Positions 46,555 to 55,535 of a stretch of DNA of 64,000 nucleotides are shown in pieces (within the stretch, counting starts at the first letter, position 1; every line of letters starts with the position of its first letter). The DNA is from Bacillus chungangensis (GTDB taxonomy: Bacteria > Bacillota > Bacilli > Bacillales > Bacillaceae_C). The translations under genes and the position numbers were made by a program. Location: assembly GCF_030812995.1 (NCBI RefSeq), contig NZ_JAUSTT010000016.1:1-64000 (forward strand). The letters run 5' to 3'. A model generated the notes under the pieces. The model did no database searches. It saw only the letters and a list, made by a program, of their open reading frames with translations, and was not told the DNA's origin.

Positions 46555-47655
46555 TTACCATTCAACTTTTTCCAAACGAGGATTCGGGCGGAATTTCCTA
46601 CCGGTTTTCGCCTGATGTTTCCCATTTAATAATACATTATCACCAGTAAAACCGATATTTATTTTTAATAAATTACTTCCAATTCCATACATATCTACTG
46701 GTACACCTTTACGTTCGAATTCCAAAATTCTTTCTTCGTTAAAGCCTCCAGAAGCAACAATTTTAACATGATCAAAATTTTCTTCATCAAGTGCTTTTCT
46801 TAATGCAAACATCAATTCTGCATTTACACCACGTGGGTCAAAAGTGCCGAGAAGCTGTTGATTTCTTAAAAAGAATTTGTCTATTAATGTCCTCGATGTA
46901 TCAACACGAACCCCTTTAAGTTTTTCCCCAAAAACACGGGCGATTTTTAGTGAATCTGTAATGACATCATTATTATAATCTACCAAGGCAATTAATTCAT
47001 CCTCAGGAAACGTTTCATGATATGCCTTTGTAGCGGCAACGATATCTCCATCAAATAGTTGGATAAGTGCATGAGGCATTGTCCCCATTCCTTGCTTTCC
47101 CCACCATTCATTCATAGCATGTGTTGCTTGAGCTGTTGATCCACCAATATAGGAGGCATATCCGTCCCCTGCCTGCTGTGTAAAATGATCATCACGATCC
47201 CCCATAAAAATGACTGGTTTTTGTTTTCCCGAAGTCCCTGCTGCTTTCACAACATTATACACATTTGTTGCGACAGACGTACGTCGTCCTAAAATACCGT
47301 CAATAATCCCTTCTAAATATCCGAAGTCTGTGTATTTACCAGTAATTGTAAGAACTGTTTCAAATGGACTGATTTTATCTCCATCTTTTAATGACATCAA
47401 TTCTAATTGTTCTGGATGATCAGCAAAGGTTTTAATTAATGCAATGACCTCATCTGTACCACATAATACTGCATGATCCTTTTGAAAAAATTGCATTGTG
47501 ACAATACTATCTGCTTTATACTTTTTAGCGATTTCGCTTGTTTTCAAAAAATAAACGGCTGAAAACCAGCCATCTTTCACACGTTCATCAAATTTAAAAG
47601 TTTTATTTGTTAATCGTTGAATCTTCCCTTGCAGCTTTAATTCTATTTCCTTCAT
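46555..47655 (-). CDS. pncB: Nicotinate phosphoribosyltransferase
   Basis: The 366-residue enzyme of the NAPRTase family joins nicotinate to PRPP in NAD salvage. Recognisable are FQKDHAVLCG near 58, GILGRRTSVATNVYNVVKAA (about 119-138), GDRDDHFTQQAGDGYASYIG (about 152-171) and the phosphate-binding VASGGFNEERILEFERKGVP (about 305-324). It is shorter than the classical 490-residue PncB and represents the compact form found in many Firmicutes. It is not at this position in B. subtilis, so it is a local addition between murC and sftA. Confidence 0.85.
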   Translation of the reverse strand: MKEIELKLQGKIQRLTNKTFKFDERVKDGWFSAVYFLKTSEIAKKYKADSIVTMQFFQKDHAVLCGTDEVIALIKTFADHPEQLELMSLKDGDKISPFETVLTITGKYTDFGYLEGIIDGILGRRTSVATNVYNVVKAAGTSGKQKPVIFMGDRDDHFTQQAGDGYASYIGGSTAQATHAMNEWWGKQGMGTMPHALIQLFDGDIVAATKAYHETFPEDELIALVDYNNDVITDSLKIARVFGEKLKGVRVDTSRTLIDKFFLRNQQLLGTFDPRGVNAELMFALRKALDEENFDHVKIVASGGFNEERILEFERKGVPVDMYGIGSNLLKINIGFTGDNVLLNGKHQAKTGRKFRPNPRLEKVEW

Positions 47656-47764
47656 TCCCCTAATACTCCTTGTGCACGCATTTTAGTAAAAACTGTAGAA
47701 GCACCGTTTCTTCTTCTCGATCTCAATTCGTCTCATTTTTGACACAAATACAGAATACCATGTT

Positions 47765-50700
47765 TTACACAATCCGACTAGACTGCTTTATTGCTTCGAT
47801 ATCCTCTTGAGAAACGAGTACATCCCGCGGCTTGCTTCCACGTGCTTCTGACACAACTCCATGTTCCTCAAGCAGCGTAATAAGACGTGCAGCACGATTA
47901 TATCCAACACGAAAATGTCTTTGTAAAAGGGAAGTTGATGCACTGCCTTGATCAATAACAAAATCACAGGCATCAAAGAATAAATCATCCTCTTCTTCTT
48001 GCAGCTGGGCCCGTTTTAAAAGCTCCTCTTGTTGGAACAAATATTGTGGTTCTCTTTGCTCTCGAACATGGGCGATTACACAATCAATCTCTTCGTCTGT
48101 CACAAAAGTGCCTTGAAGGCGAACTGCTTTCGAAGAACCATTGGCTAAAAATAGCATATCTCCACGTCCAAGCAGTTTTTCTGCTCCGCTGATATCAATT
48201 ATTGTGCGCGAATCTACTTGCGAGGAAACGGAAAAAGCTATTCTTGTTGGAACATTTGCTTTAATTAAACCTGTTATGACATCTACAGATGGCCTTTGTG
48301 TCGCAATAATCAAATGAATGCCGCATGCCCGAGCTTTTTGAGCAATACGACAAATCGCCTCTTCCACGTCTGCTGGCGACATCATCATTAAATCGGCTAA
48401 TTCATCAATGACAATGACGATATATGGTAGTTTTTCACAAGGACGTTCTGCCTTCTCTGCTAATTCATTAAAACGCTGAATGTTTCTCACACTCGTATGT
48501 GCAAACAATTCATATCGTCTTTCCATTTCACCCACCGCCCATTTTAAAGCAGCTGTAGCAGCTTTCACATCTGTTATAACTGGGCTAACCAAATGGGGAA
48601 TATGATGATAAGGCGCTAATTCAACCATTTTAGGATCAATTAAGAGCAGCTTTAATTCATCTGGTGTTGCTTTATATAAAAGACTGACTAATATTGAATT
48701 GATACAAACGCTTTTTCCTGATCCAGTTGCACCAGCAATTAAACCATGAGGCATCTTTTGTAAATCAGTGACAATAGGATGACCTGAAATATCTAATCCT
48801 AACGCAGCAGTCAATGGCGATTCATCCTGTTTAAAAGCAGAACTGGCAATGATTTCACGAAGAAAAACAGGACGGCTTTCTTTATTCGGGATTTCGATCC
48901 CAATCGTACTTTTCCCAGGAATTGGGGCTTCAATGCGAATATCCCTAGCAGCTAGATTTAATTTCAAATCATCACTTAAATTGGTAATTTTATTTACCTT
49001 TACTCCTTTTTCTGGTTGAATTTCAAATCTTGTAACAGATGGCCCTTGGCTGACATGAACTACTTTTGCCCGAACTTTAAAATTGGCTAATGTTTCATTT
49101 AGCAATTCAGTTTGCTCTGATACCCAATGATCGTCTACATCACTAGCTACTGGAGGATCAAGAAGTTCAAGATTTGGAAAAGTATATGGACGGTCTGGTA
49201 CAATATGCTGATGTTGCTCTTCTTTTTCTACTTCAGGCAGTGCCTTTTTTTCCAGCTTGTCTTGAATAGATTGCTGCTGTTCCAGGTTTCTTTTATAAGC
49301 TTTCTTATCACTTTTTAACATCATTACATTAAATGGGAGCACACGAGTCGACTGAGTCGGTTCAGTAGTTGCTTTTGTATTATCATCTCGTTCAGCTGTT
49401 TGATCAGACACATGTACATTCGGCTTTAGCTGCTGAGCTGACTGTTGATTTGGTTTATGCAGCTCTAGTACAGCAGCTTTTTTTAGTTGATTGTTTTTTT
49501 CTTCTAAAACACGTTTATCACTTTTCAACATCACAACATTAAATGGAATCGACTGTTTTCGTTTAGATTCTTCTTTCTTTATCTGTCCATCAAGCAAAGT
49601 CGAAGCGGATGCATCATTTCTACTAGCGTCTCGTTCGTTATCTTTTGATAAAGCCGAATCTATTGCTGCTGCAGCCTCTATGTCTTGATTCACCACATGA
49701 TCTGATGCATCTTCATCATGATCAGCATCTGATTGGAAACAAGTTTCCTGTATCCCTGTAGTTTCACTAAATGATGGTGTCATGCTATCTTTATGATCAG
49801 TTGCAAGTAAAGATGCTGGTTCAGCAGTAGATGACACTGGCGCTGACAAAGCTGACTCTAGCGATGATGAAATTGCCATGTCTTGATCTTGCATTTCTGG
49901 TCCTTTTTCAATATCTGTTAAGACTGCATCTGATTCATCTAGCTCCTCTTCCATAACAGGTGCTGAGGAAATGTTATCTTCATGAGCAGTTGCAAGTGAT
50001 GATCCTTGTTCAGCAGTAAATGAAACTGGTGCTGACGGAGCTGACTCTAGCGATGACGGAATTGCCATGTCTTGATCTTGCATTTCTAGTCCTTTTTCAA
50101 TATCTGTTAAGACTGCATCTGATTCTTGCTTCTCTTCCATAACAGGTGCTGAGGAAATGTTATCTTCATGAGCAGTTGCAAGTAATGATACTTGTTCAGC
50201 AGTAAATGACACTGGTGCTGACGGAGCTGACTCTAGCGATGATAAAACCGCCATGTCTTGATCTTGTATTTCTGGTCCTTTTTCAATATCTGTTAAGACT
50301 GCATCTGATTCTTGCTCCTCTTCCAAAACAGGTGCTGAGGAAATGTTATCTTCATGAGCAGTTGCAAGTAATGATACTTGTTCAGCAGTAAATGATACTG
50401 GTGCTGACGGAGCTGACTCTAGTGATGATAAAACCGCCATGTCTTGATCTTGTATTTCTGGTCCTTTTTCAATATCTGTTAAGACTGCATCTAATTCATC
50501 TTTAAAATACTCATCCTGCATAACTGGGGATGAGGAAATGTCATTTTCATCGTCAGCTACAATTGCCGATGCTGGTTCAGCAATCGATGAAAAGACTTTT
50601 GCATCATCATCTTGCCTGGATGACAAAGGTTGAGAAGTATTCGAAATATGGCTGTTCGTTTCCGCTTTGTTATTGAATTGATTGTTTTTTTGCGTTCTGT

Positions 50701-51157
50701 AAAAATCAGCAATAATATGATCTGCTTTTTTGATTATGTCACCATCAGACAATTCAAATTCGAGTGGATTTGCTTTTTCAGCGGGCTTCTTCTGAAAACC
50801 GAAGATTGGTGAAGCAACTTCTGTATTTCGAAATGGTGTTTTTGCTTGGTTAGCAACAGGTTTTCTTTCCGATTCTATCTTTATTTTTTTCTCTATAGAT
50901 TGTTCATTTTGTCTTGGAGCATGTTGTTTTTTCGTAGTTTTTTCTAAATTTACAGCCCTTTCTGGCCTTAATCTTCTATCTTGTTTTTTATCTTCTATTA
51001 ATGGAAACCTAAATTTTCCTTTAGGGTATTCGTAAGTGATCTTTGTTTCAATTTCTCGATATTTCCCTTCATATGTATTGCTATCTTTTTCATGTAAAGT
51101 CTCCTTCTTCATTTCGGAGCCCGTTATTTTTTGAAGTATATCTTTCCACCAATTCAT
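47765..51157 (-). CDS. sftA: DNA translocase SftA (soluble FtsK/SpoIIIE family)
   Basis: SftA pumps DNA out of the closing septum before membrane fusion. The 1130-residue protein lacks N-terminal membrane helices. The motor domain has Walker [15 protein letters not shown] (about 804-817) and Walker [15 protein letters not shown] (about 905-918), followed by a C-terminal gamma winged helix (about 1065-1125, [20 protein letters not shown]). About 178 residues longer than the B. subtilis protein (952), it owes much of the excess to a four-fold repeat of about 62 residues in the acidic linker (about 205-455; units begin [10 protein letters not shown]). The linker also has two [24 protein letters not shown] segments. 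Confidence 0.94.
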   Translation of the reverse strand: MNWWKDILQKITGSEMKKETLHEKDSNTYEGKYREIETKITYEYPKGKFRFPLIEDKKQDRRLRPERAVNLEKTTKKQHAPRQNEQSIEKKIKIESERKPVANQAKTPFRNTEVASPIFGFQKKPAEKANPLEFELSDGDIIKKADHIIADFYRTQKNNQFNNKAETNSHISNTSQPLSSRQDDDAKVFSSIAEPASAIVADDENDISSSPVMQDEYFKDELDAVLTDIEKGPEIQDQDMAVLSSLESAPSAPVSFTAEQVSLLATAHEDNISSAPVLEEEQESDAVLTDIEKGPEIQDQDMAVLSSLESAPSAPVSFTAEQVSLLATAHEDNISSAPVMEEKQESDAVLTDIEKGLEMQDQDMAIPSSLESAPSAPVSFTAEQGSSLATAHEDNISSAPVMEEELDESDAVLTDIEKGPEMQDQDMAISSSLESALSAPVSSTAEPASLLATDHKDSMTPSFSETTGIQETCFQSDADHDEDASDHVVNQDIEAAAAIDSALSKDNERDASRNDASASTLLDGQIKKEESKRKQSIPFNVVMLKSDKRVLEEKNNQLKKAAVLELHKPNQQSAQQLKPNVHVSDQTAERDDNTKATTEPTQSTRVLPFNVMMLKSDKKAYKRNLEQQQSIQDKLEKKALPEVEKEEQHQHIVPDRPYTFPNLELLDPPVASDVDDHWVSEQTELLNETLANFKVRAKVVHVSQGPSVTRFEIQPEKGVKVNKITNLSDDLKLNLAARDIRIEAPIPGKSTIGIEIPNKESRPVFLREIIASSAFKQDESPLTAALGLDISGHPIVTDLQKMPHGLIAGATGSGKSVCINSILVSLLYKATPDELKLLLIDPKMVELAPYHHIPHLVSPVITDVKAATAALKWAVGEMERRYELFAHTSVRNIQRFNELAEKAERPCEKLPYIVIVIDELADLMMMSPADVEEAICRIAQKARACGIHLIIATQRPSVDVITGLIKANVPTRIAFSVSSQVDSRTIIDISGAEKLLGRGDMLFLANGSSKAVRLQGTFVTDEEIDCVIAHVREQREPQYLFQQEELLKRAQLQEEEDDLFFDACDFVIDQGSASTSLLQRHFRVGYNRAARLITLLEEHGVVSEARGSKPRDVLVSQEDIEAIKQSSRIV
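49790..50540 (-). repeat. Four-fold in-frame tandem repeat in the sftA linker
   Basis: DNA units of 186-189 bp repeat four times (equivalent points end at 49920, 50109, 50295 and 50481). Each encodes [10 protein letters not shown], then [17 protein letters not shown] and TAEQ. Copies are highly similar, which makes the tract prone to expansion and contraction between strains. Confidence 0.88.
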
Positions 51158-51484
51158 ATTATCACCCTATTCAATATACTCTTTTCTTATTTTAACAGAA
51201 ACAGGGACAACTCAAAAGGACGTTTGGTCACCCCTGCAACATAGTAAATTCCGAATATGAAAAACCATTTCTTATCCAGCCCTTTTTCAGTCATCCTATG
51301 TTGTATTACTACATTCGCTTTCATTTTCCCTTCCTATTTTAGGAAATACAATGAACATCATATTACCCATTTTTTCTATCTTTTAGCTACTTCTTTCACT
51401 TGTATGGAAATGTTTTCAGTGGCATAAAAAACGTGTTGTTAGGAAAATTAATAGGGAACGACCATGAATAGGAGGGAAAAAATC
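51158..51484 (+). promoter_or_regulatory. sftA-yhcN intergenic region with a possible forespore promoter
   Basis: TGTATG (51401-51406) and CATAAAA (51423-51429), separated by 16 bp, partly match the sigma-G pattern (TGMATA, CATWMTA) and lie about 55 bp before the spore-lipoprotein start. This would fit a sporulation gene but the match is imperfect. No other structure was seen in the 327 bp. Confidence 0.35.
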
Positions 51485-52210
51485 ATGATAATGAAGGTAA
51501 GATCTTTATTACTTGTTGGTATTACCTCCAGTTTGTTATTTGGCTGTACCGCCAATTATGACAACAATCGGAGGGTAAATGATGATAATATCAATAATCC
51601 AATGGGAGTTCGCTACAATCCAGATGGAGTAAACCGAGACGGGGTATACCGAGACGGGGTACGCAACAATCGCGACTATACTAACCGTACACGTGGTGAT
51701 GGTGTTAATGGTATTTATGGTACTAATGGTACTATGGGTACTCGCGACTATACCTATAATGGAGCTCGAGACATTACCTTTAATGGAACTCGCGGCTATC
51801 GCGATACAACTAGAGATATGCAGCGGGCTAGCAACCGTACTGGCATGCAATCAAACAACATTGCAACAAGGGATAAAATCGATGTTGCTGAAAATGCGGC
51901 TGATCTTGTCACTAAATTGCCTGAAGTCGATACTGCTAACGTGCTTGTAACTGATCGCAATGCATATGTCGCAGCTAGATTAAATGATCGTTCTCGCGAT
52001 GATGAAATATCTCCTGATGTGGAAAGCAAAATTGCTAAACAAGTAAGAAAAGCAGATAAAAATATAGACAATGTTTATGTTAGTGTTAATCCAGACTTCT
52101 ATGATCGGGTCCAAGATTACACTGAAGATGTTCAGAGAGGAAACCCTGTAACCGGCTTTGCTGACGAATTCAGCGAGTTAGTCCAAAGAGTCTTTCCAGA
52201 CCGACGTTAA
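51485..52210 (+). CDS. YhcN/YlaJ-family sporulation lipoprotein
   Basis: The 241-residue protein has a lipoprotein signal ending LLFGC (lipidated Cys about residue 21). A low-complexity Asn/Arg/Gly/Thr/Asp-rich region follows (about 25-120) with repeats such as DGVYRDGVRNN, then a conserved YhcN/YlaJ domain (about 135-240; VDTANVLVTDRNAYVAARL, ISPDVESKIAKQVRKADKNI). Members are found in the spore inner membrane and some affect germination. ATG 51485 is chosen because AGGAGGG lies 8 bp upstream. The exact subfamily is not assigned. Confidence 0.85.
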   Translation: MIMKVRSLLLVGITSSLLFGCTANYDNNRRVNDDNINNPMGVRYNPDGVNRDGVYRDGVRNNRDYTNRTRGDGVNGIYGTNGTMGTRDYTYNGARDITFNGTRGYRDTTRDMQRASNRTGMQSNNIATRDKIDVAENAADLVTKLPEVDTANVLVTDRNAYVAARLNDRSRDDEISPDVESKIAKQVRKADKNIDNVYVSVNPDFYDRVQDYTEDVQRGNPVTGFADEFSELVQRVFPDRR

Positions 52211-52218
52211 AGCTAAAC

Positions 52219-52270
52219 AAAAAAGGCTGCCTCAAAGGAAATACTCTTCCTTCGAGGCCAGCCATTTTTT
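52219..52270. terminator. Bidirectional terminator between the lipoprotein gene and ytpR
   Basis: AAAAAGGCTGCCTC pairs with GAGGCCAGCCATTTTTT (one bulge), with A- and T-runs on the outside for both convergent genes. Confidence 0.85.
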
Positions 52271-52275
52271 AGATA

Positions 52276-52881
52276 TTAAAATGTAAATGCTTGCCCAATA
52301 ACGTATTCATCCTCCAACACCAAAATACCTTTTTCTTGTGGAGCATTTGGCAGCGCTAATTCTCGAGCCGCACAGATCATACCGCTAGAAGGAATGCCGC
52401 GTAGTGTCGCATCTTTAATGACCATTCCACTAGGCATGACAGCCCCTACTTTAGCGACTACTACTTTTTGTCCCGCAGCAACATTTGGTGCTCCGCAAAC
52501 AATTTGAAGAATCTCCTCGCCAGCATCAACTTTACAAACACTTAATTTATCAGCGTTTGGATGTTTTTCCACTTCTTTTACGAATCCGACAACAAACTTT
52601 GGAGAAAAATCAGCAGTCAGTTGGTCAGTTACACCATTTTCTAAAAGAACTTGGTTTATTTTCTCAAGTATTTCTTTATTCATATCAACTAGACCATTAT
52701 TAGAAATTTCCATGTAACGAGAAAAATTAAAAATATTATAGCCAATTACTCGGTTTGTTTCCTTTTCTAGAATTTGTACGACATCGCCTTTCCGCTCAAA
52801 CGTTTTCTCTTGCGCTGCCTCCGTTGTCAACGTAATAATCAAAACATCGCCAATTCCTTTTTGGTTGTAAAAAACATTCAT
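52276..52881 (-). CDS. ytpR: YtpR, tRNA-binding (EMAP/PheT-N) domain protein
   Basis: A 201-residue protein whose C-terminal half is an OB-fold tRNA-binding domain (about 88-195; KHPNADKLSVCKVDAGEEIL, IVCGAPNVAAGQKVV, MICAARELAL) like the N-terminus of phenylalanyl-tRNA synthetase beta. No synthetase catalytic core is present. The N-terminal half is a DUF4479-like region. ATG 52881 gives the same length as B. subtilis YtpR and has AAAGGTGA at better spacing than ATG 52890. Its cellular role is unknown. It follows ytpQ after 17 bp. Confidence 0.92.
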   Translation of the reverse strand: MNVFYNQKGIGDVLIITLTTEAAQEKTFERKGDVVQILEKETNRVIGYNIFNFSRYMEISNNGLVDMNKEILEKINQVLLENGVTDQLTADFSPKFVVGFVKEVEKHPNADKLSVCKVDAGEEILQIVCGAPNVAAGQKVVVAKVGAVMPSGMVIKDATLRGIPSSGMICAARELALPNAPQEKGILVLEDEYVIGQAFTF

Positions 52882-52898
52882 TCGTTTCATTCACCTTT

Positions 52899-53702
52899 CT
52901 ATTGTCTACGATTTTTTCCCATAATAAAAATAGGTTCTAGTGAGCCTGCATCATAAATAAAGGAAAGTGCGGTAATCGGCACCTTCCCATCCGCAAAAAA
53001 TTGCAAAGTCATCTGTGCAAGGACATCATAACCTGTGTTATTTTTAATATCACCAATAATGAGGACATCGTGATGCGGAACAGATACCGTCATTTGTCCC
53101 ATCATTTCCAAAGACATTTTTTTCAAAAAAGAGTCATTTAAAATCCGACTTGCATCATAACCATCATTTGTATGAAGGAAATAAAAGCGATTTCCCGCTA
53201 CATGATCCTCCTTGACAGTTGTAGGAAGAGAACGGAGATTAAACAGAGCAGTTTCACGGATTTTCTGCTTCTCCCATCCCTCTTTGTTTAATAGTTTTTC
53301 ATCGATAAGCTGATAACTATTGCCTAAATCCAGTGCATAAAAAATTCTTGTCTCAGCTGTATGCTCATCAGTAACAAACTGTTCATCATCTGAAGCGGTT
53401 GTTGGAAAAGATGTTGATCTAATGACTGGATATATGTTGCGTTCTTGTCCTGAAAGCTGGTGTACTTTCCCCATAATACCCAATGCATTGTCTACATAGT
53501 ATACCACTTCATCCAGTGCTTTTTCCTTTTGCTTCTGCCATTTTGAAATAATATTAGGCAAGGAAATGGTAACACCTTTCCCTGTCTCGTTATTTTCAAT
53601 GCGAAGGGTGTCCTTTTCACGATCAAAATGAAAAGTCCGTTTTTCCTTTTGCAAACGATCTTCCAGTAAATTTCTCATTTTCCTAACATCCATATTTAAC
53701 AT
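52899..53702 (-). CDS. ytpQ: YtpQ (DUF1444 family)
   Basis: A 267-residue soluble protein of the DUF1444 family, recognised by the conserved context ytpP-ytpQ-ytpR and segments such as [11 protein letters not shown] and [20 protein letters not shown]. No enzymatic motif or membrane segment is visible. AAGGAGG lies 5 bp before ATG 53702. Function is unknown. It probably forms an operon with ytpR. Confidence 0.88.
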   Translation of the reverse strand: MLNMDVRKMRNLLEDRLQKEKRTFHFDREKDTLRIENNETGKGVTISLPNIISKWQKQKEKALDEVVYYVDNALGIMGKVHQLSGQERNIYPVIRSTSFPTTASDDEQFVTDEHTAETRIFYALDLGNSYQLIDEKLLNKEGWEKQKIRETALFNLRSLPTTVKEDHVAGNRFYFLHTNDGYDASRILNDSFLKKMSLEMMGQMTVSVPHHDVLIIGDIKNNTGYDVLAQMTLQFFADGKVPITALSFIYDAGSLEPIFIMGKNRRQ

Positions 53703-53848
53703 TTTCGCCTCCTTCTGTCAATTTTTTTAGAAATGACTTTTTTGACTTAAAATGCTGAAAAAAAGCTGTTTAAAGCTGCCCTCCCCTAATCGTACAAAAT
53801 GTAAGTCGTTAGGAAGAAGAGCAGCAATTTTATAGGTAATAAATCTTT

Positions 53849-54163
53849 TTATAGTGATTCAATAAATGATTCAATTTCTTCCTTTGTTTTGCGATCTTTG
53901 CTGACTAGCCTCCCAAGCTCTTTTCCATCTTCAAAAGCAAGAAAACTTGGGATGCCAAAAATATCTAATTCGGAGCAAAGATCAATAAATTGATCACGAT
54001 CAACATAAATAAAAGTGTACTGATGATATTTTTCCTCTATTTCTGGTAATATCGGTTCAATTACCCGACAGTCAGGACACCAATCCGCTGAGAACATAAA
54101 GATATGTTTGCCATTCTCCCTCATTTGTCTAAATTCTTCCATTGATTGCAACTGGTTCATCAT
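53849..54163 (-). CDS. ytpP: YtpP, thioredoxin-like protein
   Basis: A 104-residue thioredoxin-fold protein with a CPDC active site (FSADWCPDCRVIEPILPEIE, about residues 24-43) and the cis-proline in FGIPSFLAF (about 74-82). The CPDC rather than CGPC sequence suggests a less general redox partner. Its ATG overlaps the stop codon of the upstream membrane-protein gene by four bases (ATGA), so the two are coupled. Confidence 0.92.
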   Translation of the reverse strand: MMNQLQSMEEFRQMRENGKHIFMFSADWCPDCRVIEPILPEIEEKYHQYTFIYVDRDQFIDLCSELDIFGIPSFLAFEDGKELGRLVSKDRKTKEEIESFIESL

Positions 54164-55179
54164 TCTTTTCCTCCAGTATGAATGCGCATTTGACCTGGTT
54201 TAATGAGGCCAAGCTTTCGCATATATTCTGATATAAACAAGCTTATCACAGCAGGGCCAATAAAGTGAAGAACAAGAACTTTAAACATAACGGACGGTGT
54301 AAATCCCATCACTGTAAATGTCATGATTTGACCAACAAAACCGCTTGTTCCCATACCCGCTCCTGCCGCGTTATTCAGCATCTGCCAACTTGTTGTCCCA
54401 ATTGGCGCTAAAATAACCCCCGCTAACGTTGGGGGAATTAAAATGAGCGGATAGCGAACAATATTAGGAACTTGCAGCATGGATGTCCCTACCCCTTGTG
54501 CTAGCAATCCTGCTAACCGATTTTCTCGATAACTGCTTACAGCAAATCCGATCATTTGGGCACTGCAGCCAATCGCAGCCGCTCCTGCTGCCAAACCGCT
54601 AAGATCAAGCATAAAAGCAATCGCTGCACTGGATATCGGTGCAGTAAGCGCCAATCCCATTAACAGCGCAACAAGCATCCCCATCATGATGGGCTTTTGT
54701 TCTGTTGCCCATACAATCCAGCTGCCAAACACACTCATCATCGCCGCAATAGTCGGCCCAATAAAAGAAGCAACGACATAGCCTGTGAATATGGTCACAA
54801 AAGGCGTTACTATGATATCAATTTTTGTTTCTTTACTGACAAGCTTTCCTATTTCGGTTGAAATCAATGCCGCTGCATAACTCCCAGCAGGCCCTCCCAA
54901 CTCTGCACCCGCTGCTCCAGTTACGACAGCAGCAAAAATAACAAGAGGCGGAGCGCCTAGCCCAAACGCAATCGCTGCTCCAATTGCTGGCCCCATTAAG
55001 CCCATTGCAAGCTGACCCATTTCGATAAAAAACGGCCAGCCAGCCTGCTCGCCAATTGTTTTTATAATTAAACCAATGATAAGTGATCCAAAAAGCCCAA
55101 GCGCCATATAGCTTAAAGCATCAACAAAATAAGCCTTTGCGGAAATATGAACTCCTTTTTTCTTTAAAAATGCCCTCAT
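54160..55179 (-). CDS. PTS EIIC-type membrane protein (EIIC_2 family)
   Basis: A 339-residue, very hydrophobic, Gly/Ala-rich protein with about 9-10 membrane segments, resembling the phosphotransferase-system EIIC_2 family. No EIIA or EIIB domain is fused or adjacent, so it may not be an active sugar permease; families of this kind also include orphan transporters. It is translationally coupled to ytpP (4-base overlap). The substrate is unknown. Confidence 0.75.
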   Translation of the reverse strand: MRAFLKKKGVHISAKAYFVDALSYMALGLFGSLIIGLIIKTIGEQAGWPFFIEMGQLAMGLMGPAIGAAIAFGLGAPPLVIFAAVVTGAAGAELGGPAGSYAAALISTEIGKLVSKETKIDIIVTPFVTIFTGYVVASFIGPTIAAMMSVFGSWIVWATEQKPIMMGMLVALLMGLALTAPISSAAIAFMLDLSGLAAGAAAIGCSAQMIGFAVSSYRENRLAGLLAQGVGTSMLQVPNIVRYPLILIPPTLAGVILAPIGTTSWQMLNNAAGAGMGTSGFVGQIMTFTVMGFTPSVMFKVLVLHFIGPAVISLFISEYMRKLGLIKPGQMRIHTGGKE

Positions 55180-55410
55180 CCCATTTCCTCCCGATAAAAA
55201 TATGTTATTACAAGTGTAAAGACATATGTATTATTTGTCTATCTTTTATTGAATGAATGGAAAGGAAGTTATACAAAACGTCTTTTCTAAAACTTAAATA
55301 TTTTTAACGGAATTTTTACTTTATTCACAAAATTTAAATGGAATAATTTCTATAGATTTGGCCAAGCCTTTAAACTATTTTAAAAATCTTAAATGAAAGG
55401 GGAAGGGAAA

Positions 55411-55512
55411 ATGAAAAAAACCATCATTTCGTTTGTCTTAAGTGTCATTGCTGTTTGGCTTGTTTTTTATAGAAAAAAAGCAACTCCCAAGAACACATAC
55501 ATGTCCCTGTAG
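55411..55512 (+). CDS. Small membrane protein of 33 residues
   Basis: ATG 55411 is preceded by AAGGGGAAGGG at ideal spacing and opens MKKTIISFVLSVIAVWLVFY, a single membrane helix, followed by a basic stretch RKKATPK and a stop at 55512. It sits alone on the plus strand between two minus-strand genes. The strong ribosome binding site and clean hydrophobic design make a real gene likely, but I recognise no family. Confidence 0.55.
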   Translation: MKKTIISFVLSVIAVWLVFYRKKATPKNTYMSL

Positions 55513-55535
55513 AGTCACTCTAATAAATGGTTTTT

